This document shows, one piece after another, positions 43,296 through 55,894 of a stretch of DNA of 64,000 bases. The position numbers and the translations under genes are program-made. The stretch comes from Evernia prunastri. Lineage: Eukaryota; Ascomycota; Lecanoromycetes; Lecanorales; Parmeliaceae. The notes under the pieces were generated by a model that worked only from the letters and a program-made list of their open reading frames with translations, made no database searches and was not told the DNA's origin. How positions within the stretch are numbered: position 1 is the stretch's first letter; each line of letters begins with the position of its first letter. Location of the stretch: NCBI GenBank assembly GCA_003184365.1, contig NKYR01000095.1:1-64000 (forward strand), in the 5' to 3' direction.

Positions 43296-46200
43296 TGGTG
43301 CACCATCGCCAGCCCTGAAGACGACGACAACGATGACGCGGTAAAAGATGATGCATCCTCCCTCGATTGACGTTGATTCAACAAAATGGGCTCAAAAATG
43401 AGCTGGGATGCAAGGCGCTGACAACCGGTTTTGTCTGCTTTGCAGTTTATTTTGTTATACATCTGGAAGAAAGGCGTCTCGGCATGATAAGATTACGTTG
43501 CGAATAGAGAACTGTGGTATTCGTTCGTGGTTGTATTCTTTTGCTCTGTTCTTTTGCTCTGTTTTTCCTCCCCTCCCCTCTTCCTCCTCTCCTCTCCTCC
43601 CTTCTCCCCTTCTCTCCTCTCCCCTACCTCTTCCCCCCTCCTTGCCTCGATGTAAGACAAGCTCGCTACACCACGACTACAGTTTACCCAGCACCATCCC
43701 ATCCTATCCCACGATTTCGCCGGCTGCGCATCAGCAAAATCACGCCCGTCATGAAGGAGCCCCACACACTGGGTCCTCCCAGCAGTTGATCCTTCTAGCA
43801 ACTTCATCTCTCACGGGGTCACAGTGATCTTTTATCGCGCTCGACCCATGCGCTGGGCACGAAGATGTGCGTATGCTTGTCGAGGCCGCGATTCTTTTAC
43901 TGGCCCGGTGCTGGGGACGGTTCAGATTACCTAGACGTGCTGTCCATCCATGACCGCGACGTGGGAAGGCTTCGAAGCAGCACAATCCCCTCACGCAGCC
44001 GCATCATAAACCGACCAAAGCGGCCTCTCGCTACCCCCTTCCCTCCCTTCCTCTCCTTCCCTTGCAAAACCAAGACTTCTCTAGCACACACAGTACCCGA
44101 TCCACCAAGGTGTCAACAGCTACATTCTCAACCCTGTTTCAGCTATGCCAATGACTCCTACGCAGATCGGATATATCACTGAGTTTGTATACGGTCCGAG
44201 ATATCCTTCAGAAGAGTTCCGAGATGGAGTGTGTTACGCAATGCTTCTGTTATCCTCATATTCTATTAGCTTATAAGCTTGATAGTGGGCAAGGACAGTA
44301 TCGAACGCGCTGGCACTCCCCAAAAGAATATCAGGCAATATTAACAAGGTGAATCTCATATCTACAGGCACACCGTATCACGACAGCCCATTTTTCTGGT
44401 CGGAAATTATTACCGACGGACGGGAGGGTTGTCGTAATCCGATTCGACACGAACAAATAATCCAACCTATCAAGCCTACGACCCCCCTGGCCATGATAAT
44501 TCAGCCCGAACCTCACGACGACAGCAGACCTTAAGCCGTACACCCTGCTCCCATCGAAGCACCAACATCGGAAAGTCGTATATACTTTCAAACTTCAGGG
44601 ACGCCAGCATCCCTTTCCTTCCACGCTGCAATCCAGCACTGCCTCCCTCATCGGGAACCAGCCTTCCTTCCTTCCTTCGTCGCCAAACCCGTCCTTGAAC
44701 TCCTTCGAGGATATCACCAGAGCCCGCTTATCGGTACTATTCGACGCTCTAGACGTAAGCACCCCCCATCCCCCACCCCCCATCCCATCCCATCCCATCC
44801 CATCTCTCCAGCAGAACTCACACCCACACCCAGATCCCAAAGCCCCTTTCGCACCGACAGAGCTAGCACACCCGAAGTCGCTCCCGTCGGTCCGAGCAAA
44901 CCCTTTAAGTCGCATCGCTGCTTCAGGATCTAGCGGGTGATTTCGAGGCTGGGTTCAGTGGGGAGTGGGGAGTGGGGGTGCGCTCGATCGATTCGAGATG
45001 TGGGACTGGGCTTGCCGGTCGCGGGACGGGGTGCTGGGTGCTGAGGTGGGGAGAGGGGTGGTGGCTTTGAGCGAGGGAGAGGGAGAGCGATTGTGCTTGT
45101 TCGAGCCTTGGCTTGATGATGGGGTAATTGTCTGAGGCGGGAAAGGGCGGGGGCCAGGAGGAGGAGGAGGAGGAGGAGGGGGAGGAGTAAGGTCTTCGGG
45201 CACGAATGGAGCCGGTCCGATTCTTTCCCGCTACCCCGTTCTCTCTCCTACGTGGTTTTGGGGGTTGGATTGGATGGAATAGTCGGGGTGATTTAGGCAA
45301 GGGGCTTGAGATTTTGACGTTGTGAACGGGGTGGTCCGGGAATAGTGTCGGGGTTGGAGGGTCCCGGACCTGTGCCAGTCTGGACCATCAGCTATGACTT
45401 TCAAATGTTTCGCTCCGGTCGGCTTATATGCGGTCAAGAACGTCTCTGTAGAAGAGAGGAGATCCTGAGATAGGGCGATTGAAGCAACCCTTCTCCTGCT
45501 CGTATCCTCTCCTCATCTCTCGCTCAGTTCAAGGCACGCCTGCCCTTCCTTTGTGCCGCTCTTCTTTCATCTTTCGTGCTCCATTGTCCGTTTTCCGTCT
45601 TCCTTCCTTCCTTCCTTCTCGGTCCCACTTCGCTTCCGTCTTCCGACTTCCTCTTAGACAGGATACGACACAATGTAACACCACAACCTGGATTCAATTG
45701 GTAGCCATCATTTAATCCATTCCAGCCCAATCCCACCGCTACCGCCACCGCCAACAGCGCTGTTGCTGGGTTGCTTGGTGGCTTCCGTCCACCCTGGTCC
45801 ATCCACGCACGAATGTATGCTGCATTTTGTTCCTGGTTCGGGGCAAAGGGAGGGGGTGGACGGAAAGTTGGATCGCTGGATCGCTGCGGGGAGATCGACT
45901 CGGGGATTGGGAGGCGCGGAAGGGTTTGTGAGGCCGAAGCTATGACTCGAGTGTATATCGGCTATGTAACCAGGCTAGAAGAATAGAACAGGAGAACTTT
46001 GGGCTAGAATAATGCAAGCATTCTACATACAACATACTTGAATCTTGACCATAGACTAAGAGGGGAAACAGGGGGGGAAACAGGGGGGGGGGGTTGTATT
46101 TTGTCTTGACTTGTTGCCGTCGGCTTTGTGGGTTTTACCCGGAGGGGGAGCAAGGTTTGGGCGTGTGCTCGGGCGATTTGTCGACTCTCCGTGTTGGAAT

Positions 46201-46620
46201 GGAGCTGGGATGGAGCTGGGAAGGGGGTGCTTTTCGTATTCGTGGCCGTGATTTGTGAACGTGGGTGCTTGGGTTTTGGGATGGCTGGGATTTTTATTTA
46301 ACGACGACGGAGTATTTGGTGTAAGTTAGAGCTTTGGATTAACTTGAGTTGTGCAGGGAGGGGTCCTTGTTCTGGGTTTCGTGATTGGTCATGGTTGATG
46401 ATATATATGGTACATAAGTTTGAACCCGTCGTGATCACCCACTCCCCAAAATCTCATTACGAAAAGCCAAATCAGATCTAGTCTGCGCTACCAGGAACAC
46501 TTTAGCGCCCACTCACCTCTCACCTCCTCCCCCCTCCCTCCCGCTTCTGCCCCCCAAAACATCTACCCCCTCCCTTTCCCCTTCTCCGCCCTCCTAACCA
46601 TCCATCCCCACCCCCAATCA

Positions 46621-49156
46621 CTACCCCATCCCATAAACCGGCGCCCAACTCCCCGGCCTCTCGCTCCCACTCCCACTTCCCCGAAAAATCCCCGACTGCC
46701 GCTGGTACGGCAGAATAGTCGGCAGCTCCCCGTCGGCGTCAAAATCGTCCACCATCATCTCCGCCAGCGACGGCTGGTCCGGTATCGACGGCAGGCCCAT
46801 GGAGCTCCGCTTCTGGTCGTCGTCGTCAAGGGTATTGTGGTGGTGGTGGGCTGGGGGCGGAGGCGATGGGAGGCGTTTGAGGCTGTTGCGTTTATTGCTG
46901 CTGCTGCTGGTTGTGGGGGGCAGGGAGAAGCGGATGGAATTGCGGGATGCGCGTTTGTTGCTGTCGTCGTCGTAGGCGAGGGCGGCGGAAGATGCTTGCG
47001 AGTAGCGCGACGAGGCTCGGTTTTTATTGGGGATGTTCTTCCGCCTGTTGTTATTGTCGTTGTCGTCTGCTGCTACGACGGATATACGCGGTGTCCCTTG
47101 TTGAGACGCGCGCTGCTGTTCCGCGAGCGTGAAGCCGCTGAGCCAGCGCGAGTTGCGCCGTCGGGAGGACCGCCGCGGGATGTCCGGCTGCTGCTCGTCG
47201 CCGTACCAGTGGGGCAGGGCGGTCATTTCGCCCGCCGTCGTTTCCGCGATGCCATACTCCTCTTCCCGTCCCTCGCGAGCGGCTGGAGATCTGGGGCTGC
47301 CCCCTCCTTCTTCGACTTTGTTGTCGAGGAGCGCGGCGTCGTCGCTGTCGCTGGGCGTTTGCTGGGGCGAGACGAATTGCCGGTCGAGGCTCAGGTCCGT
47401 GATGATCAGGCTTGTCAGGAGCGCTAGACCGGCCGCTCCGCATAGCACGGCCCAGACGGTCTTCAGTGAGTCGGCGTATACCTGTATCACCATGCTTCGG
47501 TCGTCGCTGTTTTGTATCGTCTTGATCTGTTGGGCCAGTGCTGCGCCGTCATTCGCGTACTGATCCGCCATTGGCGCTAGGGATGGTATCGCCAGTAGCT
47601 TCGTCCGTATCTCGTCCTGGAACGTCACGCCGCCGATGACGACGCCGAGCGCTTGGCCCATGAGGCGGAAGAAGGTGAACATGGCGACTGCAGAGGACAT
47701 GTCTTCTTCGCTGGTGGCGGCTTGGAGCGTCACGCCGAGGGCGGAGTAATTGAAACCGAGACCGACGCCGACTACTAGGTTGAGGAATATCCATTCGACG
47801 GTCGAGGTGTGGACGTCGAGCAGGAAGAGGAGACCGAGACCGAGGGTCGTGATGGCCCAGCCGGACCAGACGGCCCAGCGGTAGCGGCCTGTGCGTGATA
47901 TTAGGGTACCGACGATGAAGGCCCCGGGGGCTACGGTGAAGGTTTCGGGAAAGAGAGCTACGCCTGAGACGATGGGGGAGAGGCCTTGGACCGCCTCGTA
48001 ATAGAGTGGTAGGTAGTAAAGGGAGCCGACGACCACCATGCCGTGTATCACAACACTGATGTACGCCGCCGCCGCGTTGCGGTTTTTGAAAATTCTGGTC
48101 CTGATGATGGGATTGACAGCGACGTACTCCTCGTACATGTAGAGTATGACAAGGCCGAGCGAGCTCACGGAGAGGGGCACGTAGGTGCGCCAAGAGTTCC
48201 ACGGGTAAGAGACGCCGCCCCAGGACAGTGGGATCAGGAAGCCGGTCGTCGAGGCGATGAATATGACAGAGCCCAACCAGTCGATTTTGGCTAGCTTTTG
48301 GAGGAAGGTGTTTCGTGGTCCGTGGAGCTTGATGAAGAGAGGAATCATGACTAGAGCCATGCCGGTGAAGGGGAGGTTGATCCAGAAGATCCAGCGCTGG
48401 AAGTCCAATCAGTACACTCTAAGTTTCGAGAAGGGCGGAGAAAGAAAGATGCATACCCAAGTCACTTTCTCCGAAAACACCCCGCCGACCAGCGGTCCGG
48501 AAACTGAACCTATGGCATACATGCCACTGATGATGCCAAAATACTGCCCTCTCAACCTCAGTGGAATAAGATCGCAGATGATGAGCTGCGTAAGGACAAT
48601 GATGCCGCCACCACCAATGCCTTGAACCGTTCTGCCGGCTAGAAGGATCGTAAAGTTCTGCGCCAGTCCACTGATGAGAAGACCCAAAAGGAACAGGATC
48701 ACTGATGCCGTCGTAACCCATCTTCGCCCGAAGACATTAGAGAAGGATGCAATGGTCGGTTGGAAGACGGTGGAAGTGAGTAAGTAGGATGTTGCAGCCC
48801 AAAAAGCTTCGAGTGCGCTGCCGTTGAGCTTTTCAGCAATCACCTGTCGAGTGTTAGTTCTGCTATTTTTTGACCCTCTGATGCGATGGTCAGGAAGTGC
48901 TTACTGGCAGTGCTACCGAGAGAGCTGTAGCGTCCAATGCCACCATGACTGTCAGTATACCAAGAGTCGCGAAGGCCATGTAGAGCCATACTCCAGGCTT
49001 GTAGGATGCGCCTTTCTTTTGCGCGGGCGCCAGTGTGGGGGGAGATATAGATTCCCGCTTCAACAGCGACACCATCCTGCTTGCTCGCTTCGATGCTGGA
49101 TTGGTATGATGTGGTTGTGCGCTGTAGCTGATGCGGTATGCCTGAGGGTCGCTCAT
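46621..49156 (-). CDS. MFS drug:H+ antiporter (DHA2-type) with long tail
   Basis: Exons 49156-48905, 48843-48457 and 48396-46621 join in phase to 804 residues. Transmembrane segments start near residue 60; Leu-Asp-Ala-Thr-Ala-Leu-Ser-Val-Ala-Leu-Pro is the motif of 14-helix DHA2 transporters, followed by Phe-Gly-Arg-Arg-Trp and Arg-Thr-Val-Gln-Gly-Ile-Gly-Gly-Gly-Gly. About 14 hydrophobic segments run to residue ~560. The final ~240 residues are hydrophilic, with Arg/Ser-rich, poly-Ser, poly-Asp and His-rich stretches, longer than the usual tail and probably cytosolic. Such carriers export toxic compounds or secondary metabolites from the cell. It lies 750 bp from, and divergent to, the RTA1-like gene, and near a regulator and PKS, which fits a cluster exporter. 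An upstream in-frame ATG at 49258 would add 34 residues. Confidence 0.85.
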
Positions 49157-49906
49157 TTCGCGCGAACGTATAGAGGCGTGTGCGAACAAGGGTGGTCTGT
49201 TATGCATTGTAGCTTCGTGCATGGATAATAGGACTCTTGACTCTTGACAGTGATGCAAGGCGACCTGGTGGGATAGTGATGGAACAGGTAGAAAAAAGTT
49301 TGGAGACGCTGGGAGCAGAACATGCCGTCCGGAGGTAATGGGGTTGGGATTAGGGACAGCCTCATCTGTGACGGAGCCTTTTAGCTGCAGCTCAAGTGAA
49401 GGGTCACATATGACGTATGGTTACTGGGTGCCATGTGACATTGGACCTTGGTATGAGTGATCCATAGGTGTTCGGAGGAATATTTAAGCCGACTGAATAT
49501 CGGATCAATGTATCTCTGTTTCAGTAAATGTCCATCGTTTCAAGGGTCCACACTGCAGAAATGCCCGTTCTAGAAAACATCCGCCTGGAGACGGGCAAGT
49601 TAAAGTAAGCTTAATTGTGACAATGCGGAGATGGATTCCTCCCTAGCTGAATGTTGCATAGGTCAGGAACGTCATATGTTGCTCTGAGTCGGAGTGTCTT
49701 TGCTCCGCTGCGACTCTTCCCTCAGAATGTCAGAGTAGAACGTGGAAACTGTGCGAAAAGGCGATATATGTGCATTTTTAGCTCGATCTCCTAGATATCA
49801 AGCTTTAGTACTCCCTGTTCTCCAAGATTTCAAAGATATCTCAGACATTATCCTACCTTCTTCTCTCTTCCACTTATCATCCCCACCCCTTGACAAGACC
49901 GCAACA
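49157..49906. other. Divergent promoter, MFS and RTA1-like genes
   Basis: A 750-bp spacer between two start codons facing apart, so shared regulation is possible. No gene is present. I could not assign transcription-factor sites. Confidence 0.45.
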
Positions 49907-51061
49907 ATGTCGCCTCTTTTACTACTGCTGCCACGTGCGCAACAATGCACCGACATATCCGCCGACTGCCCAGTGTCCAAGTCATTCTATGGCTACTCGC
50001 CATCTCTGGGCCCAGATATTGCCTTACTGGTTCTTTTCACTACGGCCTTGGTAGGACATGGGGTACAGGGATGGTACTACCGCGCCTGGGGAACGTTGAC
50101 TGCGATGTCATGGGGATGTATTTGCGAGGTGCTGGGATATATTGGTAGATTGATGATGCACCCGAATGCTTTCAATTTGAACGGGTTAGTCAAGGTCGCA
50201 TGCCATGGAAATTTGCATAGAGCTTACCAGAACATAGATTCCTAATCCAGATTTGCTGCCTGACGATTGCTCCTGCTTTCTTCTCCGCTGCGATCTACCT
50301 TTGCTTGTCAAGACTGTGAGTTGTCATCGATGGATTAGTCACTGATGTGCTAACGGAACGACCTATAGCGTTCTGCTCTTCGGGAGCGAGGTCTCTCGAC
50401 TACCACCCAAGTACTACGCATATATTTTCATAGGCTGCGACGTCATCTCTCTTGCGCTTCAAGGTCAGATTTTGTTTCTCCACTTGCAGCCAGAAACCAT
50501 CGCTGACTTCACTTTAAGGCGCTGGCGGTGGGCTTGCATCTGTGGCCGCCCAAAACGGTACCAATCTCACCGTGGGAGACAACTTCCAGCTTGCAGGATT
50601 GGCGTTTCAGGTCGCCAGTCTGACCCTCTTTGCTCTTCTCTCTGCCGAATACGCATTTCGTGTCTACCGAAGTCCACAAGCTTCGGCAAGAGCACCTGCC
50701 ATCTTCAAATACAACAAAGGCTTGATGTATTTTCTGGGTGCCTTGGCTACTTCTTGGCTATTCATCGAAATCCGATGCATTTACCGCGTCATTGAGCTTG
50801 CCGGCGGGTGGGGCAGCTCTCTGATGAAGAAGCAGACGGATTTTGTGGTTCTGGAGGGAGTGTAAGTCTTGCAAGTCCCAGCAACGCCACTCATCGCTGA
50901 CGAAGTTTATGCTTAGAATGATCATCATCGCCGTGGTCGTGTTAAACGCTTTCTACCCTGGAAAGTATCTGAACAGGGCTGTGGACCCCCATAGATTGGA
51001 CGAGAAGAATGCATCAGATTCTGAGCTGGCGACGCCGACGATGTCGGCGACAGTGTTCTAG
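49907..51061 (+). CDS. RTA1-family seven-helix membrane protein
   Basis: Five exons (49907-50184, 50238-50315, 50369-50463, 50519-50861, 50917-51061) join in phase to 312 residues. All introns are 53-55 nt, with donors GTTAGT, GTGAGT, GTCAGA and GTAAGT. The N-terminus is short and outside, then come seven hydrophobic segments. Family marks are Tyr-Tyr-Arg near helix 2, Glu-Val-Leu-Gly-Tyr-Ile-Gly-Arg, Ala-Pro-Ala-Phe-Phe-Ser-Ala-Ala-Ile-Tyr, Phe-Ile-Gly-Cys-Asp-Val-Ile-Ser-Leu, Gln-Gly-Ala-Gly-Gly-Gly, Arg-Cys-Ile-Tyr-Arg-Val-Ile-Glu and a final Ala-Phe-Tyr-Pro-Gly-Lys. RTA1 relatives are linked to resistance to lipid-toxic compounds and lipid translocation at the plasma membrane; transport itself is not proven for most. 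Next to an exporter and a PKS it may contribute to self-resistance. Confidence 0.85.
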
Positions 51062-53414
51062 AAGATGGGATGATAAAAGGTTGCTTGAAGGAAACTGGGA
51101 GTGATTGCTTGCAGACGCTTAGATGATTTTAGAGTTAGTGCCAAGGCTATGGGCTGGAGTACACTGGAGTGGACAGTTGGCTTTCCACAGATTACACGTA
51201 GAGCCTCATAATCCGCAATTCACATGAGATAAGAATTTCGCAGACCCCACATGATTCTTAGTTGAGCCGAGACACTCTGCTTACGTGTCGGATAAGCAGC
51301 CAAGTGCGTTGAATGAAGATATTCCGATCAGCTGAACGCGAGAATGACACGTTTCAGCTGTATGGTGAGCTGTCTGATGTTGGCCCCCGGGTTGCATTTG
51401 CAGGTGTAAGCGAGTGCGGATCAGGGGGAAGAGGGGGAGGACAGAGAATATGTAGATAGAAGAATTGGATGAGGGCCATGATGTTGAATACATTGACGCC
51501 ATTGGCACGTGGGGAAGAGAGGGGGTTTGAACTTTGAAGCTTGTAGTGTAAGCTTTGCAGAGTAGGAGACAAGAAGGAGGTTGCGAGTGCGAGGAAAGTA
51601 GGGGTATGTAGCATAAGGATGTAACACACGATCGTAGCTTTGGGCGCGGACTAATAAGGCGAAGCAGTTGGGGGCGGGCCGAAGTGACGATAATGGAAGA
51701 CATGTAAATCGATCCTCCGCCCCAGCCTCCCTTTCCCTCTTTTCAGCTTCCTATTTGCGGCTTTAGCTGTTGGATGAAGAATTGTTACCGCACTCAAATG
51801 TGAGATTTACATTGACTGACAAAGTGACTGTAAGAGAATAGAAATGATGCTCCATGCTTGTGCGATACCTCGGCGATGGAAGAAACAAAAGAAACAGCAG
51901 GGTCAGAAAGTAAGAAGTCATTGGACTCGATGTCTTAGCTCAGCCTTACCGGCCTTGATACGTGTCTAGAACCCGACTTCCGAGCTAGCTCCATCTCGGC
52001 CATCTCCCTCCGACGTCATTGATTACTCATCACCATCTGTGAAGGGACGAGGGAAGGAACCGATTGGTGCGCAAACAAAGTACACCATTACCGTATTCAC
52101 TCTAGACCGATCGAACTAGGAAGTAATAAACGAATCAAAGGATTTAAGAATCTTACAACAACATATACAAACAACATACTCACCCACATTCTACGCACCA
52201 AATACATTGATTGGTGCATGTACTTGTTCTCAGTATCCTGGCAATATTTATTTCACTCTATGCTCTTTGCTCTCAAGTCTCATGCATTATTGATATTTCC
52301 TAGAAATGCATGCACTGCAATGCATCCATCAACAATGAGCCATTGACTCGGTATGCATCATACATCTCAATGTATGCATCAACAATCACCCATTTGCTCA
52401 AATAAGAGCATTGTAAACAATCACTAACCGAAGGTAGCTAAGATAGGTGGTATGCCTTACATATGAATCCTGCTCAGCTCGCCAAGCCATGCCAGGCCGA
52501 TCCTACTGCTACCCACCCACACACCCACACACGGGCCTAGACACCCACACACGGGCCACACCCCCCACTCCATATCCCCTAGCTGCACACCCTCCCTTCC
52601 TAAATTCTCCCCCCCTCCCCAAAAGAAGCGTTTCGAATCAGGCTTCCCGCCTTGCCTCCCGGCTGCATCATAATGATTTACATCGGCATTTGCTTTCACG
52701 TTTCATCACCAACCTCGATGTATGGGGGGTACAGGTTAGGCAACGCGTCTGCTCCTCCCATCCAAGTTCCAGAGGCTGCTTCGGAATGTTTCTGGGGTAC
52801 AGCTTCCGTATGTCGAGCAATCAGCCAAGTCCGCCTCGCTGACAGGTACTTCTGACATGATTCGATACGAGTGATGTCCTCCTCCTCTCATGCAGCGGGC
52901 ATGCCCGTATTCGGAAGAGGGGTGTGTTGGCTGCCTGTTACTGTACCAGCTGGGTCCGCTCTCTTTGGTCGGCCACGCCCCCGTCCCACTGTTTCGCATA
53001 CCACCCCCAGCTGACTCGCTAAGACATCCGAACCTTACTCATCCAATGTTTTGAGACCAAAAAAATTGGTAAACTCGCCGGGGGGATGTCACAATCTTCT
53101 GGATGATCTTGAAAACCCTAGCCTGATCTCATCCCGCAGAAGGCTATGCTGAAAACGGAATCCTCTGGCGACGCATGGCAGATCTCAGTGTTGCATCGGA
53201 AAGGTTCACTTTGCTGTTACGCCGCCGGCCGAACGTTACTCGAGATCTGAATCACTCTTCATGTCTATCTTTGGCATATCCCCTTTCTATCGTAGCATTT
53301 TATCTTTATGGCATCCGCTTCTCAACATCTCATCAGTACTCTACCAAGATCGTCACTGTCCTCATATCAATAGCCCACCCAGCCAGCTTTCCTACTTCCT
53401 TTCACACACCCAAC
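51062..53414. other. Gene-free interval
   Basis: About 2.3 kb with no supported gene. Bases 52314-52395 contain a short direct repeat (TGCATCAACAAT... twice), and 52505-52560 has CACACACACGGGCC repeats. Frames on the minus strand around 51281-51703 overlap in different phases and were not accepted. Confidence 0.45.
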
Positions 53415-55894
53415 ATGTCCTTCGTTCCGAACGAGACAATTGATATGTCTTTCCCTCAAAACGAGACAGGACCTGCCCAGCAGCCCGCAATGCGAAGGAG
53501 CTGCGGCTTCTGCCGGTCGAGAAAGATTCGGTGCTCCGGCCAAAATATTTGCAGTGCATGCCGAGAGAGGAATATCGACTGTGTGTATGGCCGTGAAGGC
53601 TCCAAAGGAAGACCCAGAGGCGTCACCTCGAAGACAGCCACACGAGGGACCAACCAGAAGGTCGACAGCGCCACCTCCATCCCCCACACAAAGAATCTTC
53701 CAACACCCCCCCCATCCTTGATCCCAGCATCAACCAATTCAGCGCACAGCTTTCTCGTCAGATCGATCAGACATCCAGACCTAAGAAACGCTCCCGTACT
53801 GACAATCTCGACACGGCGTCGAAACATACAATTGCCGCCGACCTCCAACAGATCTTCAGTCGCCTCTTCGATACCCACGGCTTTGAGGACATCGGGACCT
53901 GCCCCAATGCCATCTCCGCCCTTAGTCGGAAGAACTCCGAAAACCGGGTCTCAACCCCAAGCCACGATATATTGCATCGTCCAACGATCACATACGAAGA
54001 GCCCATGCACGTCCTCATAAAAGACTTTGTGGAGATGGTGGCTCTCCAATTCGGTGACTTGGGCTGTGACCAGGTTGAAGATGACGGTTCCCGTCTTTTC
54101 AAGAGGTGCCTAGCCACGGATGATACCCAGAACATGTTTGACCATCCTGCCGAAGCCCAAAATCCACTTCTCGACTATAATGATCACCAGACCCTCCAAA
54201 TGATTGACGTTTGGTTCTCTCATCACCCTCTTGCTGTCATCATCTCCAAAACACTCCTACTACGAAGCTGCCGGGGTGGAGCCCAAGATAACATACTGCT
54301 TGCTGTCATTCTTGCTGACGTCAAATTGGCCGAAAATGACCCGGAAGCTCGTGACAAAGGAATTGAAATCTTCAGATGGGCACATTCAAAGCTCTTTGAG
54401 ATTTCCAGTATCAACGTCGACCTCGCTACCGTTCAAGCGCTAACATTACTTGGCTGGTATGAACTCTGTGCTGCCAGAGCCAGGCGATCCATATGCTATT
54501 TCCTCTATGCCAGCAAACTTATCACTAGCCTTCAGGCACCCACTATTCGATTGAACCAGATCAATGGAATGGACATTGGCGAAGTCGAAGCAGAATTAGC
54601 CCGGAGTATTCGCTGGATCACTTTCTCCGTCATCCTTTGGGCTTTCATGCAAATGGATGCTCCAATTATGGAGCTACTACCATCCAGTTCGTCGACTTCG
54701 TTCCCGCCCATAGACGAGACATGTTCAAAAGTGTTCGCGCTTGACTCGGCGTCAGATAATATTTCAACGCTACCGCATCAGGCTAAAACCATTCGTGAGC
54801 TGTGGCCAATCAGTCATGTCGCGTCAACGACCGCTCACATCTACGCTCTGTACCCTCGACAGCCGTTGCTGGCGGAACCGTCGAAAAGAGCATCATGGCA
54901 TACGAGGACGTTGCGCCAGCTGCAGCACTTGTCTAGCCCGCTCCAGAACACTCCCGAAGACGTTTCGACTCTTTGCTCGAAGGTTCGCCATGTGCTAGTC
55001 GGCGCGCTAGAGCTCTTTGAGCCTCATGCAGGATCCGAGATCTCTCAAAGCATCGTCCTATCCGCGTATCATACCATGATCGTCCACTTCCTTTTCCCTC
55101 GATCTCCCGACTTCAGCGGGTGCATGCCGGTGAGCGAGAGCCTGATCGAGGACGTGTGTCGGTCGGCGCGGGCCCTGCTGCAAGTCAGCCCTGCGTTGGA
55201 AAGGCCGCAGGACAGCAACCGAATGACCATGGGCCTGTGTCCTAGTACGATTGCGGAAGTCTTCGTGCTGGGCTTGGACGCTTGTGGCAGAGCATTCGCC
55301 TACATGCAGAATCGCTCTCGGCTCAATACGGAGCCTGAAGGCTCGATCGTCAAGGCCAAACACGAGACCCTGTCATACCTGGCCTCGCAATTGCGTGTCT
55401 TGTCCAAGCACGAGAACTTGCGCCAGACCACAAGGACCAAGGCCGTGAAAAAGCAGCTGAAACAGGTGGAACAGACGTTCCACGGTTTCGTCGCGAACAG
55501 CACCCAGATGTTCGACTTCTCTCCCAACGACTCTTTTCTGACAGAAGAATACCCCATCCTCAACCGGGCACCAGACTTCAACCCCGACATCACGCCCTCC
55601 CTGACCGACTCCGTCTCCTCCACCGCGTCACGCAACTCTTCAAACGACATCATGTTCCCCCCCTTCAGCCCCTTCAGCCAGAAAGACCTCGACGACGTCT
55701 CGGCCAGCGACCTCACCTCCTTCCTGGACTCCTCAAAGGCCGTCGGCATCGACTGGGCGGGCACCGACATGATGGGTTTCGGCGGCGCCGCTGCTGGTCC
55801 CGCCATCGCGGGCGACTTCAACGGCTTTGAGTTTCCGGAAATAGGAAGGGGGAACGGGAGCCTTGATGCTGAGGTGGGACGGGATGCGTTTTGA
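53415..55894 (+). CDS. Zn2Cys6 transcription factor (1-nt slip in C run)
   Basis: The N-terminus has the fungal binuclear zinc cluster with Cys30, Cys33, Cys40, Cys46, Cys49 and Cys56 (spacing 2-6-5-2-6) and a Lys-Gly-Arg-Pro-Arg-Gly stretch after it, typical of nuclear regulators that bind CGG half sites. Coding then moves from the frame of 53415 to that of 53972. Both frames read sensibly up to and from the run of eight C at 53706-53713; nine C would join them as Pro-Thr-Pro-Pro-Pro-Ile-Leu-Asp-Pro-Ser-Ile. The downstream ~730 codons have the helical, weakly conserved middle region of such factors and a Ser/Asp-rich acidic tail that may activate transcription. Total about 826 residues. It sits 2.6 kb upstream of the PKS, so it is a candidate pathway regulator. 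The slip could be a sequence error or a real mutation. Confidence 0.75.

Larger units (their letters stand above)
41940..46620. other. Gene-poor, repeat-rich interval
   Basis: Nearly 4.7 kb without a supported gene. The first 1.4 kb is a composite of inverted and direct repeats (41955-43300, listed separately). Bases 43540-43650 are almost pure pyrimidine; 44765-44810 has CATCC units; 45150-45185 has a GGA array; 46070-46095 has poly-G. Frames on both strands across this DNA are low-complexity. Confidence 0.5.

Noticed and set aside
46837..47427. Plus-strand 196-codon frame inside the MFS gene
   Set aside because: Antisense shadow of the low-complexity tail region.
53584..53727. Intron after the zinc cluster in the regulator (donor GTATGG)
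   Set aside because: It would restore phase, but it removes the Tyr-Gly-Arg-Glu and Lys-Gly-Arg-Pro-Arg-Gly region that is commonly coding in this family; a slip in the C8 run explains the data more simply.
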